Position numbers and translations under genes: made by a program
NCBI GenBank assembly: GCA_009767595.1
Contig: VSDK01013117.1
Coordinates: forward strand, 278,435-342,434
Length of the DNA: 64,000 bases
Reading direction: 5' to 3'
Source of the DNA: Symbiodinium kawagutii
Lineage: Eukaryota; Sar; Dinophyceae; Suessiales; Symbiodiniaceae
Part shown: positions 44,585-57,046 of the stretch, in pieces
Layout: each line of letters begins with the position of its first letter
Numbering within the stretch: position 1 is the first letter of the stretch
The notes under the pieces: generated by a model
Seen by the model: only the letters and a program-made list of their open reading frames with translations
What the model was told of the DNA's origin: nothing
Databases searched by the model: none

Positions 44585-45520
44585 CGCGTGAGGACAGGAA
44601 CATCCATGCCCGTATCTCGTGTGTGTGTGTGGTAGCCAGCAATGGGATCATTTCAATCGGGAGTGAAGATAAGTGAAGTTGAATCATTGAATAACACATG
44701 CAAACCATCATGAACTGCCTAAGTCCAGGGAGCGCTTCATTCATCTATATATATATAAATACTGATTAGCCCAAATAAGTCATCAAATTCATCCTCATCC
44801 AATCCTATTCTACAGAATGGAAAATGTTTGGTCTCCAGCCCCATATCATGCAGCATGTGGTTCTCAAATCATGTATTGGAAGTGCGATTCTCGCCCATGC
44901 TGCCAAAGTAGCTGACGCTGGCGCTGTCGAATCTCAACTAAGAAAGGGTCTAGATGGACAGGGCAACGCCGCAAAAACCTAGCTAAGACTGATCGGGAGT
45001 GCTCACCAGCCTCAAGTTGATCGGCAATTTTGGTCCATTTAGATACTGTGTAAGTGTGCACAAATGAATATATTCCTAAAATTTGCACACACGGAAGTGC
45101 AATTTTCAATTTGTGCCTGTTCAACTTCATGAGTTCTTATGACTTCGCACTACTCAGATAACATGTCAACTTAGCTGAATCTGTTGAGCTTCTCAGGATG
45201 GGCAAAGTCATGTAAGCGAGGATGATGCACACTGCTATTTCTGTAAACTTTCTATGAACTTAGAAGATTAGAGCATGATAATTTCTTCTCCTGAGCATCT
45301 CATATTTCTCTCGAGCACTTATGGTAAAGTTAAATGTGCAAATTCTCATCTATTAATTTCAATCCCTTGAGGTTGGGCTCCGCGGAAACTGCGCCAACAG
45401 GAGCGCGGCAAATTGGAGCCAGGTGTCGCGAAGGGCAGTGGCAACAAAAAACTTAGTCGAGAAAACAGTCAAAACAATGGAAAAAACAATAGCTGAAACA
45501 TCTAAAGTAAAATAGCTGCA

Positions 45521-45892
45521 ATGAAACATTTAAGCTATTGCAGCTATTTGGTTGAGGAAAAATGGTTGAAACAGTGTCGAAACATGGTTGAATGTGTAGA
45601 CAAAGAATTCGAACACTTTCCGAATTTCACAAAGAATGATTTCAGTAAGAATTCGAGACGCGCTGTCTGCAGATCCAATTTCCCAATCGTGTTACACTGT
45701 CCCGCGGCACTCAAAATTGCAAGGCGAACTGACCTCAGCAGAAGTTCTCAGTTCGAAAATGTTCACCCGTTGCTTCGGTATGGTGATGGCGTCATATGGA
45801 GCAGCTTTGAGGATGGCATTGCTGTCGCCCACAAATGGCTAATGTCAACACAAGACCTTGAATCTCCGGCCCTGGGTGAGCGAAAAAACTGA
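45521..45892 (+). CDS. Hypothetical ORF, 123 codons
   Basis: An ATG-initiated frame ends with VIWSSFEDGIAVAHKWLMST then DLESPALGERKN and a TGA. A second plus frame (45636-45842, FTRCFGMVMASYGAALRMAL) overlaps and also looks coding. No domain was recognised. Confidence 0.3.
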   Translation: MKHLSYCSYLVEEKWLKQCRNMVECVDKEFEHFPNFTKNDFSKNSRRAVCRSNFPIVLHCPAALKIARRTDLSRSSQFENVHPLLRYGDGVIWSSFEDGIAVAHKWLMSTQDLESPALGERKN

Positions 45893-46771
45893 GCTCTGAC
45901 ATCCTTGTGTCTTGCCTCAGGCACTGCCGCTAGCCGTGTCAGGTTAGCAATGCAATAGTAAGCAAATAACAAATCATTAAATGATGATTTGTTCAGGAAG
46001 TTTGAAATCTTATGGGCGGTAAAATCATGTGTTATTCCAATTTCCTTGGGCAATGCTCCCTCCCACAGCAGAAATTGCAGCAGAAAGATCAACGCTTGCA
46101 CCCTGTGCATCACTTACCATTGCTTTCCCAAAAAGTATTGAACAAACAATTCATCATGTAAACAGGATGTGTGATTTGACTTATTTGCTATCGAAAGGAC
46201 CTTAGTTTCACGATCTCAATTGGATTCAATCGGTGGCAAGGCTTTTGCAATCTCTTCCGCTGCGCGCGGCAACGTGGATTGAAGGCTGAGAGTATTTCGA
46301 AATCGCCCCAGCAAAAAATCCAGTTTGACTTGATCGGATAATCAAATTCAATCTTGTTGAATTCAATGATATCTTAAATTCTTTGTTGATTTTCTTCATA
46401 TTTTAATTCCTTGTTGAATTCACTTTCACTTAACGATCCGCATCCCCTGAGGCGATTTCACACAGCGATGTGGTACCGTTGCGCAAGCGAAGGCTTGCGC
46501 CGAGTGCTGTGCTTCCACGCGCTCGTCTGGAAATGGACCAACGAGGACAGGCACAGCTCCGGTCAAAAGGTGGACCCCTTGTCCCAATGCCATCTTTGCT
46601 CAACAAATGTCATCAAAGATGTCATCATATGCCATCTTTTGGTCAAAGAATGACATTTTTGGTGAACAAAACAATGGCCAACATTGCAAACAACCAGGAC
46701 TTTGAACATTTTTGAGCGCACATCAATTCAGCATTTCTCCCACGGGTTTCAACGGAGATCTCCCAACCAAC

Positions 46772-46915
46772 CGGTGCCAAACTCAGTGTCCTGCTCATGG
46801 GACAGCCGAGGCTTCAAATTTATTCGCAGTCGCAACTCGCCAGAACTGGGAGACGCCAGCCCTCGATTCCTTGTGGCAACGCAGTCCCTGATGGCACGAG
46901 CGACTGGCTTTGTAT
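46772..46915 (-). CDS. Exon, unknown product
   Basis: A strong pyrimidine tract and AG (46917-46916) open 47 codons ([20 protein letters not shown], then [14 protein letters not shown]) to a GT donor at 46771-46770, phases 1 to 1. A different frame from the same acceptor also ends sensibly at a TAA, so the frame is not certain. Confidence 0.4.
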
Positions 46916-47147
46916 CTTGCCGGCGGGCAAAGATGTAAAAAAACAGGAAATAGCGAAGATCCAAACCGTTGGAATTTGGTGGTTGGGCCATGTTGAGCTC
47001 AACCTGATGCAGTGCCACATGGCTGCCACCACTTCGGAAATCAAAATTTTTCGTCGGGCGGCGCTCCCTGGAAAGGCCGTGGAACGCACTCCAGTTCCAT
47101 AAGAAGGTGTGAGCATAAGTGAGCATTGGAACATGAGAGGGAAAGAA

Positions 47148-47600
<453 letters not shown>

Positions 47601-48097
47601 AAGGCAAAGGCAAAGGCAATGGTAAAGAGAGAGAGAGAGAGAGATAGAGCGAGAAAAAACAAGAAAAACAAATAGGAAGAATGTGGAAATAAAATAGTAT
47701 AGAAAAGTATATGGAGGAGTTGGCATATGCCCATCACAGAAAGATGAACACTTGACCGATCATGGGGTTCTACAAGTTCTGGGTTTTGCTTCGAAACATA
47801 GCACTAAAGAAGTGGGTCTGTGTCCAACAGGGTTATTGGTTGCAATGAATGAATCGAAAATTGCAATGTCAAAGTGACTTTGGTTCCAGGCCATGCTGTT
47901 CCACTGGAAACCTCCAACATTGAGGTTCAGAAAACTCTGTAAATGGCGGGTGAATAACTCTTCTCACAGATCTTTGGCTGTGGACGTGGCAGCCCCCAAG
48001 CAAGTGAAGAGCCACAGGGGAGTGTCAGGTGGCAGCCCGGGAATACGTGAACCATCGTGAACCAACAGCTAACCATGATGAGTTCAGGGCAACTCAC

Positions 48098-48320
48098 CGT
48101 GCACCAAGCCAATGATTGGTGGAAAGAAGCTGTAATGGGTATCGGTAATCGCCAGTACTGAGCCAGCCTCACCAAACACACACGCACATGCACACTTTTC
48201 GCAACGACTTGCTCCTGGAAGCAAACCAAACGTAGCAAGGTCAGCAGCTATCTCGCCCAAACAATGGTAATAGTGGCCAATAATCAAATCCTGGTGTGTG
48301 TGTGTGTTTTGTCCCGTCAT
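48098..48320 (-). CDS. Exon, possibly 5', unknown product
   Basis: An ATG-initiated frame (MTGQNTHTHQDLIIGHYYHC, then GEIAADLATFGLLPGASRCE) reaches CACG|GTGAGTT, a strong donor (48097-48096), phase 1. It has two CxC-type cysteine pairs and a hydrophobic end. No family was recognised. Confidence 0.45.
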
Positions 48321-48419
48321 CTCATGTGTTTACCCTGACGCATCTGAGCTCACAGCAACCTACCCCATCTCATGCTTCGGACCTTATTCTTTCCTCTTGT
48401 CATGTCTGAAGTGACTGTA

Positions 48420-49730
48420 GGAAAGAATGCTCTCTCTCTCTCTCTCGCGCTCTCTCCATCACCTTTCTATGAAGATTGCTTCCGTAAATATGACAATCTT
48501 TCCATGCCCTTTTTTCAATCCTGCCCGATCTTAAGCTTGACATAGCTTGCCCTAGAATATCTTACCCTGTCCTATTCTGCTCTGCTTAATGACATTTAAT
48601 ACATCTCAAGTTGGCCGTGTGGTGGCTAATTGAAACTGCCTTATCTGGCCTTTTCCAGCCTATCTTTGCCTTGCTGTCAAGTCTGCCTCATGACCTACTC
48701 GTGACCTCTCACTATGGGTCCTTAGACTGGGAAAATGCATTTCCAAATGCATGGTGATTTCAGCTCTGGCATGGTGATCTTTCGTCACAACCTGGGTCAG
48801 AAATGAACTTGGTCAATCTCACCTTGTTTTCATCCCGGCACTCTCATCTGAATGTGACCTATCTTATCGCCACCTATCCGATCCATGTTACCTCATCATA
48901 TTGTCTATTTGATCTACTTGGATATGCTTGGATGATGTTTACTTACCCCAATATGTCCAATGCTCTTTTACAGTGCGCTATTTGGCTTGAATCACCATCT
49001 TGATCTCTCAAATCTGATGTAACTCTATTGCGTCCCAGTTCATGTGATGGCATCCACTTTCCCAACGCTAACTTTGCATTGTCTGGTCAGTTCCCGCTTT
49101 TCCCTAAGATTGTCCCATTCTTGTCCCATTCCCATTCGATGACTCATCCTGTTTTGCTTTGTCCAATCGATTCCTGTATCAGGTCTTATCCCTTTGAACT
49201 TTGCATCTCATATGACCTAGTTCATCCCAGCTTATCTCAGGCGAACGTATCACCCTTCTTCTTTGGCGTCTCCCAATCTTGCTGATGCAAAACAATGGAC
49301 GCCTACTGTTTCCTTAGCGATGTGATCTTGCTTGCTTAACTGCAACTCACCCATCGCATGTCATCCATGTTGGTGTGACACGATAAGTTCTACCCTTGCT
49401 TCTATCTCAACTTACGTGCCAGATAGTCAGGTTGAATTCGGTCTTGCATGGCCGCATCATATTTAAGTTAGGTGAGTCCATAACCTACCCTGACGTGCAC
49501 TGTGGTCGCTGATTTGATGATAGCTACTTCTGTCCGACTTATTTTCCATTGTAGTGTTTTAGACAAGCTGATCTTCTTGATGCGATTTTTGCACATTCCC
49601 ATGCCGAACTATTCCATCATGTCCTACCTAGTATTTGAGTTCCCTCTCTGTTGCCTAGGCTATGCCATCAAACATCATCGGGTCCGAACTTCCATGTCCT
49701 GCCAATCCTCCTGAGGCTCTTCAACATGTG
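48420..49730. other. Pyrimidine-biased sequence, no supported gene
   Basis: A short CT run (48431-48457) is followed by T/C-biased sequence with many CCTAT/CTTGCC words. Plus ORFs at 48803-49003, 49028-49285 and 49502-49714 have no exon character. Confidence 0.4.
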
Positions 49731-49733
49731 TAG

Positions 49734-49934
49734 CAAAGTCAGCAGCTGGCGCTCAGCAAGCCCCCACAGCGCGTTCCAGAGAGGCTCGCTGAATTGCGCC
49801 AGTCAGTCGTGACTGATACGGACAAGATTGCCTCGCCACAAGGCAACCAACTGCTAGTGACGTTGCTGTCGCTGTTGCTTGCAGTCTTATTATGTCATTC
49901 ATGTTTTACCTTTACCTACCCGTTCGCTATCTAG
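49734..49934 (+). CDS. Terminal exon, single membrane segment near C terminus
   Basis: After an AG (49732-49733) 66 codons run to TAG at 49932-49934 with no ATG: a helical, Gln/Arg-rich part (RVPERLAELRQSVVTDTDKI), then a hydrophobic segment of about 20 residues (LLVTLLSLLLAVLLC) close to the end. The layout suggests a C-terminal membrane anchor. It is on the plus strand, unlike its neighbours. No family was recognised. Confidence 0.45.
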   Translation, partial: QSQQLALSKPPQRVPERLAELRQSVVTDTDKIASPQGNQLLVTLLSLLLAVLLCHSCFTFTYPFAI

Positions 49935-50428
49935 AAGCTCGCCCAGCCAAACATGTGTGTTGTGGTCTGTGCATCTGGTGCATCTGGTTGGGTTTTTGAG
50001 AAAGGGTGAGGCTGGACAAAAATGAACTGTGGAACTTGCCAGCGGCCGAGGTATGCCGAGATGCAGCTGCACATAGAACTTGCTCCCTGTTGGTTGGCAG
50101 CTGCCATCCTCAAGGGCTCAATATGACATGAGGGCTCCATCGGCCAGCTATGACCCTGGGTCTGGTGCGGTTGAGCATGCCTGGACTTCAAATTTTGGAT
50201 AGTCTCAACTTGTCGGATAAAACTGCACGCACCTGAGGAATCACAGGTGCACACAGGTGCATTGGCCCCCAGCGCCCTGAATGTACTCGTGGTATCTCTT
50301 TGTGCTTGGAACTCCTCAAGTATAAACTCAAGACCTTCACGGCTATGGAAGCCATCTTTACTATCTGGTTCTTGTATCTTCGACATGGTTTCGTGGCCGC
50401 ACTGAACATCTCCATCACCACTGCCCAC
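49931..50428 (-). CDS. Hypothetical ORF, 165 codons
   Basis: A minus frame with GLEFILEEFQAQRDTTSTFR and several Cys residues (VCTCDSSGAC). It is probably exonic at least in its first half; the C-terminal part is less convincing. No domain was recognised. Confidence 0.4.
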   Translation of the reverse strand: MGSGDGDVQCGHETMSKIQEPDSKDGFHSREGLEFILEEFQAQRDTTSTFRALGANAPVCTCDSSGACSFIRQVETIQNLKSRHAQPHQTQGHSWPMEPSCHIEPLRMAAANQQGASSMCSCISAYLGRWQVPQFIFVQPHPFSKTQPDAPDAQTTTHMFGWASF

Positions 50429-51024
50429 ATGAACTTCTATGCGTGTTCATGGGCGCTATCCACCTGCTTGCATCTGCATCTGACCTTCGTTAGTTGTAAA
50501 ACCAATCCAGCCATTACACCATTTCTCTACCACAAGAAGTCTCTATCCATGGCTCTCCATCACCTCTGTTTCTCCAATTCTATCTCATTCCTTTGCAAAT
50601 GCATCATAAACAGCAAGGAGAAAATACAATAAACCAACAGCAAAGAAAAAAATACAATAAACAAACACAAATAGAAAATAAATCGCCACAACGCCTCTCT
50701 GACCATGGCCACAGTTCACCAGGTCCCATCCGGTCCCATCCAGTCCCATCGCTGCCGAGTTTCGGCTCTTGGAAACTGCTGCAGCAGCGCCGAAAGCGGC
50801 TGCAGGCACCCGGCGACATCCCCAGCTTCCTGGAACTTCGAATGCCCAGTTTTATTGGAACTTCAAAGTAAGGAAAAGCCAGAAAAAATGAATATAGATT
50901 GTACAAACGAATATCAATTGCACATGATTGTATATAATGAAATGTACTGAACATAGTATGTAATAGATGGTCTTATGAAGTAATAATATGATATAGTATG
51001 TATAATGTATGTAATGATCAAGAT

Positions 51025-51602
51025 CTAGATACTTTGGCACAAAAGAATTTGGAGCCACCGGAGCGCGGACTGAGCGGAGATTGGGCCACTTGCGGTCCTG
51101 TTGATAGCATCGAAGAGGTGCGCAATGTCGGGATCTGTCAGAAATGCGGAACAATGTCGAATCATGTCCTCAGAGGCATGGCAATGCCCTGGCAATGCCC
51201 TGGAACTTTGGAAACAGCTTCGCCAGTGCGGACTTCATGCTGCATCTGCAATTTCTTCTACTGCAGTCAAGGTTCTCCAACGCCCTCCTGACAACAGGGG
51301 GTGTCTCAAATTGCCAAAGGTGCGTTTTTTGGCCATGATGATTGAACACCTTTCAAGGCTTTAAAGAGGAAGCAGTCTTCATATCGGAAGTCATCCAACT
51401 AAACTGCACGATGTAAGATTGGCAAGCAACAAGCACGGCAGTAAGCACCCACCAACCAAACACCATCAACATCCGCCAACCACAATACCAAAGGCCATCG
51501 GATTCGGACAGCCTTTGTAGCGTCGAAGCCGAAGCGTGGCAGAATCTTTTGTTGCACCTCCAATGCAACTTCAGCACGTCCAGGCAGATGAAAATATCCG
51601 TC
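51025..51602 (-). CDS. Gene H, EF-hand-like C-terminal region
   Basis: Exons are 51602-51489 (DGYFHLPGRAEVALEVQQKI, to TTTG|GTATTG), 51287-51199 (RALENLDCSRRN, then KSALAKLFPKFQ, to a GC donor) and 51134-51025 (PDIAHLFDAINRTASGPISA, then ALRWLQIL and TAG). The last two join in phase 1. The pattern D-I-x2-L-F-x2-I-N-x4-G-x-I-x3-x2-A-L resembles a degenerate EF-hand or helical repeat. The first exon ends in phase 0 but the second begins in phase 2, so an exon is missing or a site is misplaced. A further minus exon, 51781-51694 (EAILKLQHKKDSRDRGERGK), probably belongs to the same gene. Confidence 0.5.
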
Positions 51603-52091
51603 CTCAGCGCAGCATGTCGTGGCATGGCACATGGATGCGCATGGCATGTCGTGGCATCGCTGTGAAGGCGAAGGTCCTGGGATCACCTGGGACCTGGTTT
51701 TCTCCAAGGCACTGGATCTGGCTTGCCACGTTCTCCACGATCTCGCGAGTCTTTCTTATGTTGCAACTTCAAAATGGCTTCCTGGAACCAAGCTTCACCT
51801 TGGATCACTCGAAAGTCCTTCGACGTCAAGTCTTCGAGTCAACACTTCCATCCCCTTACATCACTTATCAATACTTATCATGCAGATAGTTCCAAACGTC
51901 CCATCCTAGTGGCACATCCATTCATGTTGATTCCATGGAACAAGCCGCCCTATGATGCCTAATTGCAAGCCATCTCCACTGTTCATGTCCACGGCTCTGT
52001 CCATCTCCATCAGCCAAGTTGCTGAAAGCCAGGAACCTCATGGGGCCAGGATACATGGAGTATTTCCACGAAAGAGATGGAAAGAGCGAGA

Positions 52092-52151
52092 NNNNNNNNN
52101 NNNNNNNNNNNNNNNNNNNNNNNNNNNNNNNNNNNNNNNNNNNNNNNNNNN
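52092..52151. other. Assembly gap (60 N)
   Basis: Sixty Ns. Flanks are AAAGAGCGAGA on the left and AAAGAGTGTC on the right, weakly similar. Frames drawn across it are meaningless. Confidence 0.95.
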
Positions 52152-52448
52152 AAAGAGTGTCATGAGACCCGACTTTGTGCCATGAACGCGAAGATCAGCC
52201 AAGGAACAAACTGCGCAGCAGCAAATACACCCCCTGTTTCGTCGATGGTTTGCCAATGTTTGGTTCTTCCTCACGAACCAAATCCTGGAACAGGACAGGA
52301 ATAGCATGCACCAAGCTATTTCTGTCCCCTCAAGCTCCATCAAGCTCTCTCGCCTCAAATGGGCCAAAGAGGGCTTCTTCTATCGCCACTTTGTTGACCT
52401 CGAGTTGGGCAAAGGCAATGACAATCTGATGATGGAACTTGTTGACAC

Positions 52449-52575
52449 AGTGAGCCAGTTGGCGCTGACATTACGCCCAACCAAGCAAAGCACATAGATA
52501 TCTCCGTCATCCTCCAAGGACTGCAGGGCCGCTTCCATCTCTTCAATCCCTTTCTCAGAGGAAGGGAATCCGTAC
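52449..52575 (-). CDS. Exon, unknown product
   Basis: AG|G (52577-52576) opens 42 codons (YGFPSSEKGIEEMEAALQSL, then DGDIYVLCLVGRNVSANW) to a GTGTCA donor at 52448-52447, phases 2 to 0. It reads as an amphipathic helix followed by a buried beta strand. The family is not recognised but coding potential is strong. Confidence 0.55.
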
Positions 52576-53132
52576 CTGGCAGGCACTCCACCCCCCGTCT
52601 CCCCTTCAGCTCAAGTAAGTCATATAGAGCTTCCCATTCTTTTTGCCAGGGCCTCACAATTATTATGAGTTCCCATATGAATAACAATACAGCAACAGCT
52701 CAGGCTGCATCCCACCTGGAGATGATCTCAATCTGAGGCTTCTGCAGCAATTTCCTCAGCTGACACATCTCCCCAACTTGGACACCAGTCATGTTACGGA
52801 GTCTCTAACATACACATTGGCCACGCATGGTTCCCCCGGAGTCTCTTCATACCGTTGACGGAAGCATTCACCCCGAGATCCACATTCCTCCTCTGTCAAG
52901 AATCTTCAATGCTGCCTGGAAAGCAGGTCGATGAAGACTACTCATCTTTCCACCGCCCTGTTGCCTGGACAGGGTGCAGCTCCAAAGTTGGACTTCAAAA
53001 AAAGGCAGCACTTCATTGCGAGGCTACGGGGTTGTGGCTATTTCTGCTGGGCAAAAACGATTGAAACCTGTGAACGCATCGTTATTGTAGTCGCCCTCCA
53101 GCAGATTGCCTTCAATTTAGGAGATTGCACAC

Positions 53133-53267
53133 TGAAAAATGGTTTAAAGTCCCTGATTGTCTTCTCATTGAATTTCATATCCCCCAGCATCGTTCGTTTT
53201 CTTGTTCCGCCTGGCAATTGCTTGGAGCTTCTTCTGGAAGCGCGCGGATGTGTATGCGGCAAGAAGC
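53133..53267 (-). CDS. Exon, unknown product
   Basis: AG|G (53269-53268) opens 44 codons (RASRRSSKQLPGGTRKRTML, then MKFNEKTIRDFKPFF) to a GTGTGC donor, phases 1 to 1. It is basic, then mixed. A plus ORF (52931-53323) overlaps but looks poorer. Confidence 0.45.
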
Positions 53268-54175
53268 CTCGAGGTAGGGTGGCAGGGCGGCGTGGACACA
53301 CTTTGGTAGCTGAGCAACTCTGAACAAAAGCGTCACTGTTGCTCTTCTAGCTAAGAATGCTGCATGTCACCATGTGCATACTGGACAGCAGTTCTGATTC
53401 AAATGGGTCTTCCATGGTCTTCCTTTTCGATTTTCCTTTTGATTTCTTTTTCAGCATCCAAGGGGCTCATTTTGAAGAGCAACAGCCCTAGCTTTGGACA
53501 ACCGACACTTCCTCAGCAAGCGAGAGGGCAACCAGCCCACATTTTGCGACAATGCCGGAGAATTCAACTGAGCAGCTACCTCACCTTTTGGACAATGGTA
53601 CAAACAAAAATCAACTAAAACTCAAATTGACATATGATTTCAACCGCAACAAAAACCAGTTTAACAGCAGGAGCAACCAAGCACCGTTGAACAGGCCCTG
53701 CTTGGGTTTCTATGGGGAGCTCTTGGCCAGGAGTCTCAGATTGAGCCTTGACCACTTTGATGGGCTCACTACCCACGGCAGACTCCTGACGGTGTCAGCG
53801 GATTCACTGGAGGACTAGAGGAATGGCGGCTTCTCAGAGCATCCAATGCCATGCCTATCTCAATATCCGCCACCTCGTAATCATCAACAAACATTTTCAT
53901 TTAGGCGGCATAGTGTACTGCAGCCGGAAGGACCCAGATCTTTTTCATGCTTTGGCAATGGCTGTCATGCTAGCGCACGAGCACTCCATGCGTGCACACA
54001 TGCCTTACACAATCACACTGCAGCCCAGGTCCTGTGCATCTTCCACCACTGCCTGAGCCAAAACAAGTGCTTGGTAGGATATTTTGAGCTGCCCAGTGAG
54101 CAGACAAATGTGAAGCATCTCAAAATCCCAAGCCCATGGCAAGGACCCGCGCAGCAACGACCCGAGCGCAGCATT

Positions 54176-57046
54176 TTATTCTCCATTCGGCGTGTCTCGC
54201 AGCAAAGTGTTGAGCGACCGCACCGTGCGCATCCGCTGCAGCTCCTGGTCGACTGCAGCCTCCAACAGCAAGGCCGCATCCGTCAGCTGCTCTGTTTGAA
54301 GGATCTGTTGGAAGGTTTCTTGAAGTTCCTGCGAGCCCTCCTCGGTAAACGATGGAACTACAAAGCAATTGGATTGCTTCTCCTTATAGACGAGAGGGAG
54401 AGAGAAAAAACACATGCTTTACTTCCTGCTTTACTTCACTTGACAAAGCCATGCTTTACTTCCCCGTCTTCAATTAACAAGAGAGTTTAACATATCAAAA
54501 CAAAACAGCATGCAAAACATATCAAAGCTATCTCCCCCAAAACTTCTGCCAGGTCTCCAGCATCAGCTCCCGGACCCGCTGCCCCTGCGATCGGATGTTC
54601 GACGGGAGGCTTTTGGGGTTCACTTTCAAGGCTTCGAACTCGGCAGGATGCTGTGCTGCCCAGTCCTGAACTTCGGGCGCTTTAGGGCGAAGTCATGCGT
54701 TTACATTGGCCAAAAAAGAAGACTTGAGATGAAAAGAGTCAATATCAAAGTGAGCTTTCCCATCGAGGACGGAGCTAGTGGGACTGTCTACGAACTTTGC
54801 CATGCATCCATATCCCCAGCCAAATGAAGTAATGCTATAGCGGTTTTCATGTTGTTGTCCTCTGTGGGGCAAACAATCTATCTGAACAGCGTGTAACCTG
54901 TTCTGTTCTTTGCACCAAGGAACTTCTGTGAGTTGCTTCACGTGCTGTCGCATGCGTTGGATTTCTAGTTGCAGCCGAAGGGATTGGATGGAGCCCAACA
55001 TGCTGCAAAGGTCCCAAAATCCTGGGTTCCTCGCGGCACAGATTGTGAACGTGCCCCCAAGCTGAGTGGGCTAGTGGAAAAGCACTTGGGTCAGATTGAA
55101 CCCGATCATTCCAAACCAAATGAAGATACAAATTTGGACACTTAAATGGATACTCGAATATACATTACTTGAATGGTGTATCTTCAGCTCCCAGCAAAAT
55201 CATTCAGGTTTGCCCAAGTCAGGACCTACGGGCGGGCATGAAGCGAAAGCAAACGGGGAAGGCACCAGATTTCTTCAATGGAGTGTGAAATCTGATTGAA
55301 CACTCAATATCGCCCAGTTTCTTTCCGACATGTGGACGTTCAAAAAAGAAAGCAACATGCGCTTAATTCTCCGTAGTTTAAGATCCTTAAGCCGAATGAA
55401 GATACAAAATAAGAGTAAGAAAAAGAGAGAGAGAGAGAGAACAAGAGAGAACGATAGAATAAGTGTAGACAGAACATAGTATCTTAGAAACACCTCCTTC
55501 TATTATGGATTCATTAAATCTTTAGCTCCCAACGGGGTAGAATCATTGAGGCCCAAGTCAGGACCTACAGGTGCAAAGGAATGAGCCATTTTTCTTCATT
55601 CCCACAAATTAAATCTCCGAAGGAACCTGTAAGAAGAGGTGATATCTGTTTTGAGTTTGAACATCTAATTTCCTTGAGATGTATTCAAAAAATTGATTTT
55701 TCATTTTTGGACTGTACTTTCTCAGTTTCTTAGATTCTTAGATAAACATTTCTCTCTTTCTCTCTCTTTTATAGTCTTCATTCATGTTTCAGCCAGTTGG
55801 TTCCTAGACTCATTGCCATCCAGCATTAGACACCTTACTAGACAGCACTAGACAGCTTGCTGTAACCATTTCTCAATTCCTCTTCATGAGTCCCTTACTT
55901 TTGAACGAAGCATTTCTTACTTCAAGCATGACTTCTCTTGTGTCTACTTATTCAGTACTTCTCTTTAGTCTACTTATTCTATCTTTATTCTTCATCTTAT
56001 TTCTATTTCGAGAAGTAGTTCTCTTCAGTACCCGTCTCTTCGTTTCGAGTTCACTCCTGATGACGCTGGCTAAGCGCAGGCGTCGAGCTTGGTTGCCCAA
56101 CTCCTCGGGGTCACCGCCCTGTTCCCCTTGGATGGCCAAGGCGTCCTGCAGCTTCCCACGGATTCCTCGGAGGAACATCCATCCATCCATACACATATTT
56201 TGAACTTTCAAATTATTTCAAACTTCTATGCAAGTTTTATGCTTCACAATTCTTCACTTTTCACCGTGTCCAATACTTTTCAGGTGCTTACAATTGTGCA
56301 TTGTCTTCTGAAAAATGTGCGTCAAAAACCAACTCTGTGTGATGACCCTTCAATCCAAGCATGCAAGTAGAGAAACCTAGTCATTTGGCAAAAACAAAAA
56401 GCAAGGTTCTCTGCAAGATCACGCGTAGATCCTCAGGAATCACGGCATCCTCTTTCTCTTCCTCCAAGAATTCCACCTTCGCTCTCAGATACGCAGATTT
56501 GGAATCTCTGTCCTCTGGATTGACCACTTCTAGGATCCGGACACGTCTTCGGACCTCGTGTTCTGCCACGTACTTTGTGTGGCCATTTGTCTCCTGTGTG
56601 ACATCTTTCAAATCCACCAGTTTGAACACCAAACCCACTCGTGCCAAACGAGATCCTCGAGAATGGCAAACTGCAAACATGCGACTGCCATTCATCAGGA
56701 TGTCATCGTAAAGCTTCAAATATCGGGGTTCCGAGACCATGAGTTGCTGGCTTGGGCTTGGCAAATACACAGCGTTCAGCGGCATCACAGCAAGCTCCAG
56801 GGGCTCCAGAACTTCAGGGTCAGGCTCCAGCTCAACAGATTCAGTGGAAACTTCATCGAGCTTCAGCCACTCCACTGCTCGCAACTGGACTTTTCTGCGA
56901 CCCATCAGGAAACCATGGAGACCCACCGCCACCACAGCTGGAGGAAGGAGCCGCCCTGGTCTCGGCCGTGTGGGTTGAGGTGTTGCCCTGGGACATGGCG
57001 ATGGATGCCGTGCTAGGGGCACTGGATACGTGAGAGACCACGGCAT
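54176..57046 (-). CDS. LON (Lon N-terminal-like) domain protein
   Basis: The first recognised exon (57046 to about 56400; ATG at 57046, or internal start MGRRKVQL) carries the LON substrate-binding domain: MPLNAVYLPSPSQ, SEPRYLKLYDDILMNGSR, LARVGLVFKLVDLKDV, then HEVRRRVRILEVVNP. This matches the algal and plant LON-domain proteins that lack the AAA and protease parts of Lon. Downstream exons carry the helical C-terminal region: about 56165-56032 (RGIRGKLQDALAIQGEQGGD), about 55029-54942 (WDLCSMLGSIQSLRLQLEIQ), 54665-54558 (FEALKVNPKSLPSNIRSQGQ) and 54382-54176 (ELQETFQQILQTEQLTDAAL, TAA). The 54665-54558 exon seems to need a GA donor. The exon 1-2 and 2-3 junctions are not settled. The protein is perhaps plastid- or organelle-related; function is inferred only as substrate or protein binding. 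Confidence 0.82.
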
